Source: Massariosphaeria phaeospora (Eukaryota > Ascomycota > Dothideomycetes > Pleosporales). Taken from it: 64,000 nucleotides of DNA. Location of the stretch: the NCBI GenBank assembly GCA_011032825.1, contig JAADJZ010000006.1:930001-994000 (forward strand), given 5' to 3'. Below the pieces are notes generated by a model, which did no database searches, was not told the origin of the DNA, and worked only from the letters and a program-made list of their open reading frames with translations. This document shows, one piece after another, positions 31,301 through 41,123 of the stretch. A program made the translations under genes and the position numbers. Position 1 is the first letter of the stretch. Every line of letters starts with the position of its first letter.

Positions 31301-32161
31301 CCCTTAGCATCCATGTCGCTGATGCTGCCGGTGTGTCCTTCGAAGATCTTGACTACCGATAGGGAACTCGAATCTAGCATGTGTATACCTCCCGTACTGG
31401 TTGCCACACATAGGTATTGTCCCGCTCGCTTCATAATGGTATACTGGGCGCTGGCGACGAGCTGTACTTTGTCAGGCTACACAGTAGCTTCCCCGAAGCC
31501 AAGCAGGCTTACAGTGTCTGTAATGGTCCCCCTTTCCACATCGATTTTGAACATGTGTTCTTGACATCCTGCGACTAGGATTTCTCGGGTTCCTTTCGAA
31601 GTGAAATTCATGCACCTGAGGTCTTCAAAATCGCGACTCCTAAGGCACGATCAGCCCTATCGCTTCAGCTCTTGCATGCAGCCAAACAAAATACAACCCA
31701 GAACGTACGACAGATGCCATTGTGTGAGTCCGCGACGTATCGAATAGTGAACGCTTTGCTTCGATATGGAGAGGACGCCCTTTTCGGTAAAGAGGAACTG
31801 CTTGACAGGACCTTCGGACACAGCATGTCCACGGTATGAGGTGTAGCTGTCCAAGGCTGGCCCGTAGAACGATGTGACTCTGCCCTTTACCAAACGTCAG
31901 CCTGGATGCACTCCCGTAGCAAAGCAGACGCACTTACATATTCGTTGCCGGTCCACAAGAGCTCCTGCGATGTGTCAAAGGCGAAGGTAGCTATCTGCGT
32001 GGGAGGATGATGGGTCCCCGAGGGCGGCAGCGGGACGATTGCAAGCTACGGATCGTTCAGCGTCTACACATGCAATAAGCCGCACCCTTCAGAGGCACTA
32101 TAAGGAGTGGGAAGAAGACGGCGGCGGTAGTGGGTTGTACCTCGTCCCAGTCGGCTTCCAT
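28398..32161 (-). CDS. PAN2: PAN2, catalytic subunit of the PAN2-PAN3 poly(A) nuclease
   Basis: Seven exons on the minus strand: 32161-32141, 32045-31938, 31884-31709, 31639-31513, 31461-30869, 30820-30398 and 30345-28398; 3,396 nt, 1,131 aa. The start MEADWDE is the canonical fungal Pan2 start. Order: N-terminal WD40-type region ([19 protein letters not shown]), linker, an inactive ubiquitin-hydrolase-like domain (from [16 protein letters not shown], with zinc-type CAQC and CNKC pairs), and a C-terminal DEDD exonuclease. The exonuclease shows [23 protein letters not shown] and HDSIEDA, so its acidic residues are present. The complex trims mRNA poly(A) tails in the cytoplasm and is recruited through Pan3 and Pab1. 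The extreme C-terminus is Gly/Pro/Thr rich. Introns are 48-95 nt. Confidence 0.96.
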
Positions 32162-33100
32162 CATGGGCCTGCTTTCATTGGAGTAACCTTATCAGCACGA
32201 GTATTAGCACGAAGCTCCCACATGCCTAGGGTGCAATGGTAGCTCTTCTATTGTGCGCTGTGTGGTGAGGCGCGTGTCTGGTCAGGCGCGGAGGTCGAAG
32301 CTCACTTACGGACAAAGGCGCGACCCGGTTGGTCAATGCTTCATTGGTGGGGCAAACAAGGAGGTCCGGCACTCCCCGCTTCGCACTGTGCATGCACCAT
32401 GCACTCCGCAGAATACAGGAAGAACGCGCGCTGAGTACATCATCATCGAAAGTGTGTCTTGGATGGTAGTCCCCCGAGAAAGGCGTGCGGGCCTAGTTAG
32501 CTTCACGTGCAGAGTATCATGCAGGTGTGGGCAGGTGCTTAGGCAAGACGAACCACGGAACTGTGAAGCATGTCCATTCAAAAAGTCGAACGGTAGCTAC
32601 AGTTCAAGATCCATCCGTGTCCCACAGTCCCACCACGGTCCATCTCAGCAGCCAAGGAAGAAAGATGGAAGGTGAAGCAACCCTAACCGTTGCCGCAGTC
32701 CGACCATATCCACCCGCAAAGTCCGTGAGAGCAACCATAGAAAAACATTAAGCAACGCTGGAGCAAAGGGTTGACAGTCCATGTGCAAATTCGATTTCAC
32801 ATACATTTGATGTCGCACCTGTTCATGTGCGCTAATCCGATAATCATGATACCGCCAGAAAGTTGGGTATATAACGCCATCTGTTCTAGCGGACGATGCT
32901 TAGTGTGAATGTTCCAGAGGTTGGTGGGGCGGAATGTATGTCATACCCGTTTGCAGAGCCGTTGACGCCGAGAGAGAAGTGAAAAGCCGGGTGAAGACTC
33001 GTTTACGAGGTCTCCGAGAGTATCTGGGTGGCCTATATTAACGACGTGTCAGCAAGAACAGAGCCTGACATCCATACCTTGGTGGGGAATGCGCTAGCAC
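32162..33100. other. Intergenic, 939 bp, PAN2 upstream region
   Basis: Lies between the PAN2 start and the 3' end of the Tudor-protein gene (both minus). Open frames present begin without ATG and match nothing. No element is recognised. Confidence 0.55.
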
Positions 33101-34327
33101 TCAGTAACGCGTTCGACCGTTATAACCAGACTTCCGATTGTGATCAGACTTCCGAAAATAATCAGGTTTGGCCTTCGGTGCGGGCATGTCGTTCTCGGCG
33201 GCCTCTTTGATTTCCTCCTCAGCATCGGCCTTAGTGTCGTAGCGCACGCGCTTGACAGTCTCGGTCATGCCAGCGCCAGAGCCGGTGAAACCAACTGTAG
33301 CACGTTAGCGAAGAATCAACGCCTATTGCAAGTTGCAAGGCAGTGGTGCACGCGCGGTGATCGCCGATAGGGTCATTTCACCGATAGACGTAGACGTTCA
33401 GAGCCATAGGGCGGATACTGTTCTCGTCGCGCATTCAACAGCTGAAATGCAACATGCAATAAGCGGGTAGAACACGTACCTCGGCTGTCAACAGTAGTGC
33501 CGGAGCGGAACATGGACTCTTTCTTAGCAACCTTCTTGCCGACCCCCTTAGACGTGAAGTCCTTCCAATTGTTGACTCGAGAATTAAGGGCCTTGGTGCT
33601 GCCTATGGTACGCTCCTTTCGTCCTTGATTGTTCGCCCACTCCGGTTTGGAGGATTGGGGCTTAGGGTGTACGACAGGTGCGCCGGTAATAACGTGTGGA
33701 GAGGAAGTCGCCTTGGCGGGCGCCGACTCAGGCTCGAAGTCACGCTTCCTCTTGTTCTGAATTGGGCGAATAGCATCAGCATCTGCAGTCATAGTCTCCT
33801 CATAATCCAAGAACTTGACGTGGTATTTTGGGGTTGAGGCTGATCCAAGGATCGTTGTGATCTTTGCCTTGTACCACAGCTTATCGGTCCATTGGACCTC
33901 GACGATGTCGCCGGTGTTGTACACCACGGGTTTCTCGGGTTCTACTTTCTCCACGCTCTTCTTGAGTAGGGGGTGCTTCTCGGGATCGAAAAGAGGAACC
34001 GCGGGCGCTGCGGGCTGCGGAAGCTGGGCTTCGAGGGCGGCGAGTTGTTCGAGAAGTGGCACAAGCCGCCCGTCTATAACGGCAATGTGACCACTGATCT
34101 CCTCGGTAATTGTGTCATAATCCTCGGGCGCGGCACCTTCTTCGGAGAATTTGTTCAACAAAGCTAGCTACATGACCGCAGCAGTTAGCATACGGGACCG
34201 AAAAGCGCAGGACAGCTGCATGGCTTACCTGCGCAACCCAGTCGTCGCGGTTCTTCTCCTCCCCTTGGATGTCCTGCTTCAACTTCCACATTCTGTCCTT
34301 GACAGCTTTGATCTGCGGGTCCGCCAT
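33101..34327 (-). CDS. Tudor-domain protein of the SMN/SPF30 type, splicing-factor-like
   Basis: Three exons on the minus strand: 34327-34229, 34167-33480 and 33294-33101; 981 nt, 326 aa. The N-terminal coiled coil (MADPQIKAVKDRMWKLKQD) leads to a Tudor domain near residues 117-175 (YNTGDIVEVQWTDKLWYKAK, KYHVKFLDYEE). A basic nuclear-type stretch (QNKRKRDFE) follows, then the conserved tail NNWKDF, ESMFRSGTTVDSR, VGFTGSGAGMTE. This order is that of SPF30/SMNDC1, a U2 snRNP/tri-snRNP-associated splicing factor whose Tudor domain binds dimethylarginine on Sm proteins. The second intron (33295-33479, 185 nt) is longer than the rest and holds another acceptor-like TTTCAG, so alternative splicing is possible. 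Confidence 0.88.
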
Positions 34328-35669
34328 GTTGCTGCGTAAAGACGAGGCAGCGCGTCCCGGAAGGTGGGTTGTGTTGTGGTGGGGTGTAGTCACTCGCTTT
34401 TGTAGAGTCGCGGCGATAAGTTAAAGTTGTGTACGACGCTAGGGAGTCTTGGCGTAGAGGGCACGTGCACGTGAGGGCCGCCGAGGTCCCAAGTTTCCAA
34501 ACCCCAACCTTGCTGCCCCGCGTGCCCGCCAACGCTGCCTTTGTGCTGGCGGCGGGATCCTACACCTTTTCTATGGCCCTTTCCGACAGTTCATAGAGCC
34601 GCAAGCCCAAGGTTCTTGTAATCTTTGTGCTCAAACGGGAACTGCAGGTGGACAGCCCGACTACTCTATCTGCGGCATCATGTAGGCCAACAGCGTCTCG
34701 ACCCCGTCCTCCAGACACGATACAAAGCCATGTTCGCAGCTCCGGCTTTGCCAGAGCCGTTGGCAAATAAGCTCATATCTTAAGTTAATCTATACGGTGA
34801 GCACAAAGAGAGGTCGCTGTCCAAGCACTAGGCGCCGATCATGCATCTGCTCACGCTTGTGGATCGGCCTTCGAAGACGTTCGTCCATGTTCCTGCCCCA
34901 AGCCTCATTGAGCCCGCTCGCTGCCTTAAGCGTGGATGATTAGCAATCAGCTCAAGATGCCAATCCTGCGCCCATCTTCCCCTCATCCCGATAAGTTGCC
35001 AGACACACGTTGCCCGCAGCCTATCAGTGCCCGGACTCCTCTACCTTGGCCGCCATCCGCCGCTTTTGTGCGCTGTTTGCGGGTTTGGCTCCGACGTCTC
35101 GCCCGCCCCGACTCTCTAACATAGTCACCTGTTTGGCCAGGTTACGTTTTGTGCATTTCGCGGCCGACACTCGCCTGGCCTCCTACACTCTCGTCTCCCA
35201 GGCCCTGTGAACGCTCCTGTAGATACGTCACGACAATACCACTAGAGCTTGTTCCTCGCTGAGCCGCCCGTTCGCGCAGCCTTCCCGTTGGCGGAACAGG
35301 TAGCCTCAGCCCTATCGCCTCAAACCAGCCCATCCGTCCGTTTCGATCCGCCTCGACCTACACCGCTGGTCCACTACCTCGACTCACTCGTCATCGCAGT
35401 GCGCATTCACGCGGGGACCGCTGAGTGCAAGATACACGGTCCGATTCGTCCGATTCAGTGGCGACAATCCGATCCTCATCGCCAGATTGCCCATCAGCAA
35501 GGACACCACTTGTCTCCCCTCACACACACTTCAAGTACAGACGACGAGTCGAATCAACAGATATCTCGATCGGACGCCCGGCGCTTTACAGTAGACTGGG
35601 CTCTCAGCGAGGTGCATTCTTTTTGTCCCCGTTCCAATCGACCTTCGGACCCCGCACCCAGACGTCGCG
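34328..35669. promoter_or_regulatory. 1.34-kb divergent region between Tudor protein and Yap1 homologue
   Basis: Both flanking genes start here. The final 600 bp are pyrimidine rich and read like a long 5' leader of the bZIP gene, possibly with leader introns (for example an acceptor-like CTCTCGTCTCCCAG near 35190-35202). Long leaders are usual for fungal stress regulators. No specific site was assigned. Confidence 0.5.
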
Positions 35670-37658
35670 ATGGCTGGAACGTCAACCAACGACTTCCAGA
35701 GCGGCAATCCGTTCTACCTCAACCCCAACCAGCAAGACCTCCTCCTCGCTGCGCTTGCCTCGAATAACCAGGTCAACAGCGGCATGTTCTCGTCGGACGT
35801 CAACAACCAGCAGTCTGTGAATGGCTCCCAGTTCCCATTCTCGACGGACAACATCGATCCCAACTACTTCACATCTCCGCAACAGACCACTCCATCGGGT
35901 GGCTTCAACAACGGAAGCGTCGAAGAGAGCCCCTTTGCCGATTACCTTGACGGTGATGCGAGCTTTGACTTTGACAATGCGGACTGCGATCTGATGATAG
36001 GCGCGTTGCCTGGCGATAGCCCTGAGCAGAGGGGCGAGGAGTCCACCGAGAAGCGCAAAAGTCCGGACGACGATGCTGATGAACCGGATGGCGGGGGGAA
36101 ACGTCGAGAAACAGAAGATAAGCAGGCCAAGAAACCTGGCAGGAAGCCTTTGACATCCGAGCCTACCACGGTACGTTCGTCGGCATCTTACATAGGGGGT
36201 GTATCTAACTCGACCACTAGAAACGCAAGGCCCAGAATCGTGCTGCTCAAAGGGCTTTCCGAGAGAGGAAAGAAAAGCATCTCAAGGACCTAGAGACAAA
36301 GGTTGACGAGCTTGAGAAATCGTCAGATGCTGCCACCCATGAGAACGGGCTGCTCCGTGCCCAAGTACAACGATTGCAGGTGGAACTTCGTGAGTATCGA
36401 AAACGCTTATCGCTCAATAGTACTAGTTTGAACCGCTCACCCCCTCTTGCTGGCGGATTCAGCTCGCTGTTGGGCAATAACGGCTCGACCACCAACAATT
36501 TTCAGTTTGAGTTTCCTCGCTTCGGCGGCCTCCCAGGCTCCCATATACTTGACAACGGAACCCTTGCAAAGGCTACAAATAAGCCGGTATCGATACCTCC
36601 AGCAAGTGCACCAGCTCGTCAAGACAGCACCGTACGAAGTCTCAGTCCGGCAAGCCCAGCGAACGACCCTGCTGCTAACTCGCCTGACAAGAACGGTGCC
36701 TCTCCCTCTACGATTGGGCTTCCTCGTTCCGGTAGCTTGAACAGCCTGTTCACCCCGCCTGATAGCACCAGTGTGAGCACGGCAGCAAAGCCGAGTCGCA
36801 GTAGCACCACAGATGTCTCGACAGATCCATCGCGCGTCTTCCAATTTAACGGTGGATCGTCCACGCATTCGAATTCGCCTTCGGCCTCATCCAACTCGCA
36901 GGGTGGCCTGAATTCGTCATGCGATACATCTCCTGAACCCAGCCATAACTCGCCAAACAGTATTGGAGACACTATCGCGGATGGTTATGTGTGTCATGGA
37001 AACTCCGAAGGTGAGATTACCTTCTGCGAAAAACTCAATATGGCCTGCGGGAACCCACGCAATCCCATCCCCCGCGCGATGTCCCAGTCTGACGCGAATC
37101 CTACTCCTGCAGCTCCCACGAAGACTCCAGTCGCGGATGTCAACGGTCTCGATTTCTTTGTCAGCCAGAACGGTGGCCAGTTCAACCCCGAGCTTTTCGG
37201 CGACTACCGCGATACCCAAAATGACATCGTTGGCGATGGCGACTTTGCCGGCGGTTTCTTCAACGATGCTTTCCCGATCGCAGATTTCGGAAGCCCCTTC
37301 CACTTCGGCGATACCCCGGCGGTGCAGAAGTCTAATCCTCTCGAGGAGATCGAGCGTTTGCAAGAAGCCGATGACGAGGTCGTGCCTGGGGACGATATGA
37401 CCCAGATGCTCAACTGCCACAAAATATGGTTAGTTATACTTCTTATGGTCCACTTGTTCTTTGGGAAGTATCACTAACCTTCTGACCAGGGATAAACTCT
37501 CAAAGCGCGACGATTTCAGGGATGGTTCTATCGATATCGACAATCTGTGTTCAGAGCTCCGTGCTAAGGCTCGCTGTTCGGAGAGCGGCGTTGTCGTCGA
37601 CCACAAGGACGTTGAAGCAGCTCTGGGGCGTCTGCCCCCTGAGTTGATGCTGAAGTAA
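35670..37658 (+). CDS. yap1: AP-1-like bZIP transcription factor (Yap1 homologue), oxidative stress regulator
   Basis: Three exons: 35670-36170, 36221-37428 and 37490-37658; 1,878 nt, 625 aa. The bZIP basic region KRKAQNRAAQRAFRERK starts at residue 168, right after the first intron, and is followed by leucine-zipper heptads. The N-terminus is Asn/Gln/Ser rich. An n-CRD-like cysteine cluster lies at residues about 401, 425, 436 and 443. The c-CRD has Cys566 (MLNCHKIW), Cys591 and Cys600 (LCSELRAKARCSES), which also holds the nuclear-export-type leucine motif. In Yap1, peroxide forms disulfides between the two clusters and masks the export signal, so the factor accumulates in the nucleus and induces antioxidant genes. 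The layout and spacing here support the same switch. Length agrees with filamentous fungal Yap1/Ap1. Confidence 0.94.
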
Positions 37659-37954
37659 CCTTGCTATAACGAACCTACCTGCATCGATTACCCGGATTAG
37701 GCGCACTGGTGTTGTCCAGTCAGCTTTGCTGACTGCATATTTGGAGAATGGTGGATCATATCTTGCACAGTCATTTTGGAGGATGTCGAAAAATCAGTTT
37801 TCTTTACCTTCTTGCCTGGACGGCGATGCCGCTGCCCGGCAGTTCCCTCTTTCCGGTTTTCAATGTCGGTCGCTGGGTGCCCTCCGAGGCCATTTTCAAG
37901 CTATCTGCTATGAGTAGGCACTATGATGAGAATGATGGTGCGGGTCAGGAATCT

Positions 37955-38434
37955 TGATGTTATTGGAGCTGTTCTCCTTTAAATTCTAGAATGGGATAAT
38001 CGAGTTCTAGTGGAGTCGAATCTTCTGATGAACATGGCTGTGGACAGGATGCAGGACTTATTCCACTTGTTATAGTCGAATTTAGTTTGTCTGTGTATTT
38101 GATGTTTACTCACAGTCGAGCACAAAGTGCTTTGTAATGCTCGTTCTTCCGAATGATGGTCCGGCGATACTACCTCGCCCAACGGGGCGCGAGGAGCGGG
38201 CGGCAGCTCGCCCGGATTTTCTACAGGTCGCTTGCCCAGCTTGTTCAGACCCTTTTTCCTTTTCGCACGATCTAGATTGACGCCTTGTTCGAATAGCGTG
38301 GGCGGTTTTCGGAGGCGTTTGCTAGGCTCAGCAGACCTCGTATATCGGCGGGCGGCAGGCGGCGGGCGGCGCACATACAGCGATCGAATTAGGCAACTTG
38401 GCGGCCAGCGCAGAGAAGTTTTCGCAAAGCTCAA
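37955..38434 (-). CDS. Possible small protein with mitochondrial-type N-terminus
   Basis: Open frame from the ATG at 38434 on the minus strand. An Arg-rich, nearly acid-free N-terminus (LIRSLYVRRPPPAARRYTRS) is followed by KRKKGLNKLGKRPVENPGEL. The frame is open to 37979 unspliced. A GT-AG intron at 38113-38038 (76 nt, donor GTGAGT) would give an end at about 37955. I recognise no family. The start lies inside the 20-nt repeat shared with 14775-14794, and the opposite strand has its own splice-like signals, so this may not be a gene. Confidence 0.25.
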
Positions 38435-38435
38435 A
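38416..38435. repeat. 20-nt exact dispersed repeat, copy 2
   Basis: Identical to 14775-14794. Related 12-nt pieces (TTGCGAAAACTT on the other strand) occur near 24566, and CTTTGCGAAAAC near 22815, in the gene-empty region. Confidence 0.75.
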
Positions 38436-38564
38436 AGGTCGAACCACCACCGCTCCTTCGCACACGAAAAATCCCGGTACGATCGCTCTCATCCAGTCAG
38501 TGAGACAAGGACTCGAGGACCCCGACATGAGTCTACTGCCACCAAAACAGCCTCCAACAACCTT

Positions 38565-38614
38565 GTACGTATCTTACTCGCTAGCATCTCTTTTGCTAAC
38601 ACCTCACCTCTTAG
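38565..38614 (+). other. Intron-like element without a clear coding frame
   Basis: GTACGT donor, TTGCTAAC branch site 17 nt before a CACCTCTTAG acceptor, 50 nt: an excellent fungal intron. The flanking frame (QGLEDPDMSLLPPKQPPTTL) reaches a stop three codons after splicing. It may belong to a spliced non-coding or very short-peptide transcript. Confidence 0.4.
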
Positions 38615-39378
38615 AACATAAGTGGGATATCGAGCAGTTGCAGCTATGACTCAACACTAAATATAGGCATTAAATTGGGGTAGAACCACAGAGATGGGAT
38701 TATAGAGTGGCCTGCCTAGGTACGATGGTGGCGACGTGTTCTACAGTACTAATCTGGGTGGTGCCAGATGCTTCGAGAAAAGATCTCCCGGTAGAAGGGT
38801 CAAGCCGATGGCTCTATCCGTTCGTGCATAAATTGGGACATTTATACGAGATAAATGCTTGACCTAGAACTGACCTTGATGAAATAGCCTCCACTCATTG
38901 GCCTTGTAGTGGGGTTGAACCTGCCCTGAACGCCATTTGAACAGGCCCTCCTCATCTCCTACCAACCGCAGCTTCAGAATCACGGTTTTTGGTACTTGGA
39001 TGTGCGAGGCTGCGTAAAATGTCCGCGGTAGCCTTTGGTGGCTGCGCAGGCATCAGTGGGAACCAATGGCGTCGAACCGGAGAAACGAGAGTATGAGGGG
39101 TTTTGATAGTGCTCAGGGCATGGTCAGGTCATTCATCAAGCGACAGTCAAGCAACAGTCCTTGTTTTCAGGGTCAGTTCCATGCCCATAGAAACGCTGTG
39201 GGATTATTCTCAAAAAGATAAGAGACATAAAAGGTAGATCCCCCGTACAAATTCAAATATAGAACATCATTATCATTGTTATTCGCACATCCGGTTCTCC
39301 AACCTCCTTTCAATCACAGCAACTCACTCCAGTCCTTGCAAATTCCAGTTTCAAAGCCAAAGCCAAGAATCAATCACT

Positions 39379-40197
39379 ATGAAGTTCACTATCCTCAGCG
39401 TCGACAGGCTCGTCATTCTGGCGTTGTTTGCGACTTGCTTCAGCTCTCTCTCCCTTGCAGCACCGACTGCGGAAAAGCCAGCCATGGAGAAGCGTGCACT
39501 CCCCGTCTTACTGGGCCTTGCTAAATCCTTTGGTGCACTCAGCGGTACAACTCTCACCAGTACTGGTGCCACTGCGATCACGGGTGTTGGTGGAGTTGGA
39601 AATGGTGGAGTTTGGCCCGGTACAGCTGTCTCTGGGTTCCCCCCTGGGACCGCTTCTGGTGTGCTGGCGCCGGGCACAGTTTTGGCCCAGGATGGCGAGG
39701 CTGGCTGTCTAACGGCTTACAACAAGTATGTCTCTTCTTTTGATGTCTGCCGGAGAGAACAACCACTGACTCGGAGTAGCGCTCTATCAATTACAGCTAC
39801 TGCTGCACTACCATCAGCCGATCTTGCAGGGATCACTCTACTTCCGGGCGTATACACCTTCCCAACATCAGCAGTGGCTCTATCGGGCACTCTTACGCTC
39901 GACGCTGGTGGCGACGCCACGAAGCAATTCATCTTCAAGATCACCACCACCTTCACCGCTGCGGCTGCTTCCAAAGTTGTGTTGATAAACAATGCTCAGC
40001 CATGCAACGTGTACTTCATTGTTGGCTCTTCAGCATCCATTGGAGCAGCTGCAGAGTTGCAAGGTAATATGATCGCATACACTGCCATCGCAGTCAGCAA
40101 CGCAGCAAGCAATCAAGGCACTTGGTGTGCTTTGAATGCTGCTGTGACGCTGATCAACAATTCTCTTGTCGCCCAGGCTGGGGCTTGCCCTACTTAG
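39379..40197 (+). CDS. Secreted ice-binding-type protein (DUF3494)
   Basis: Two exons, 39379-39725 and 39780-40197; 765 nt, 254 aa. The intron is 54 nt, a multiple of three without stops, so the frame also reads through unspliced. The spliced TAYNNAL fits the family better. Signal peptide MKFTILSVDRLVILALFATCFSSLSLAA, then a short propeptide ending at the Kex2-type site MEKR. The mature part has the DUF3494 beta-solenoid pattern: AKSFGALSGTTLTSTG, ATAITGVGG, GTAVSGFPPGT, ADLAGITLLPGVYTF, LSGTLTLDAGGDATKQFIFK, SKVVLINNAQPCNVYFIVGS and ELQGNMIAYTAIAV. Proteins of this fold bind ice and inhibit recrystallisation in cold-adapted bacteria, algae and basidiomycete fungi. Not all fungal members have been shown to bind ice, so activity is inferred. 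Patchy distribution suggests horizontal transfer. Confidence 0.88.
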   Translation: MKFTILSVDRLVILALFATCFSSLSLAAPTAEKPAMEKRALPVLLGLAKSFGALSGTTLTSTGATAITGVGGVGNGGVWPGTAVSGFPPGTASGVLAPGTVLAQDGEAGCLTAYNKYVSSFDVCRREQPLTRSSALSITATAALPSADLAGITLLPGVYTFPTSAVALSGTLTLDAGGDATKQFIFKITTTFTAAAASKVVLINNAQPCNVYFIVGSSASIGAAAELQGNMIAYTAIAVSNAASNQGTWCALNAAVTLINNSLVAQAGACPT

Positions 40198-41123
40198 GCT
40201 CTCGAAGTTACCGGAAATTCATTCGCTCACTCGCCAGTTGGACGTTCAACAGCATGGCGGTCTAGGGGCAATATGAAGGAATGAATGTCTCCTGTACCTT
40301 TTCAAGTTGAACCTCTAGGTTCAGATAACAGATAGCGTTTCCTTCGTCATCTGCACGGCGGTGGTATGGACTGGGGAGAAGAGATTGGTCTGGCACGTGA
40401 CCTGCCCTGGATGGTCATGATGATGGAGAGAGATTTTCGGTGTGTGTGTGTGAAGAGATGAGGAGAATGAAACCATGGTTATGAGAGGCTCCACAAAAGA
40501 AAGCACCCACTTAGCTTACGCTAAAATAAAATAAGATCCCGCAGCAAGTTTAAGCTTCGCGAAAGCTTCTCTGAGACCTGCCCTCAATTTCCCCCCCATA
40601 ATGTATAGGCAGCTCTAATAGCAGGCTTCGCCCACGTCTTTGCGAACATAGGCGGCTCGTCGAGAGGGGTCGAGGAGAAGAGCAGTGGCATAAACGGGGA
40701 CATAATGGGTCCAGTTGTAGTGTTTGTGAAGGATAAACCGGCTCATTCCAATAGCGCGAAGCATGCGGCCATCGTGGTGCTCTTAGTAAAACATTAGTAT
40801 CAGACTCTAGAATGACCGGCATGACTTGCCTTCTTGCTCTCGTGATGAACAAGAAGAGCATCTGTAAGTTGCAGAAGTTGGCCGCTTAGGAGTGGATGAC
40901 GTAGCTACTAACGAATGATATCGTGGGTAGCGGCTAATCCTGTCAGATAAGCGCGGCAGACGCGTAGGCTGGGCGATCTCGGGTTCTCTAACCTCACAAC
41001 TCACTGCGTACAATTTAGACCTCGATGGCGATCCACTGTGCGCATCTTGGCTCTTGTTAAACATGCCTTGACGGCGGCGAATCAAGTCCCTACCCTCGTA
41101 CCGGCTCTAACGCCCGTTCACCC
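40198..41123. other. Intergenic, 926 bp
   Basis: 3' flank of the ice-binding-type gene and 5' flank of the glycosyltransferase gene. Small open frames only; nothing is recognised. Confidence 0.6.

Larger units (their letters stand above)
37659..39378. other. 1.72-kb region upstream of the ice-binding-type gene, with an ambiguous locus
   Basis: Holds the possible minus-strand frame and the plus-strand intron-like element listed separately, and the second copy of the 20-nt dispersed repeat. From 38700 to 39378 no gene is seen. CATAAAAGG near 39226 could be the TATA box of the next gene. Confidence 0.5.
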
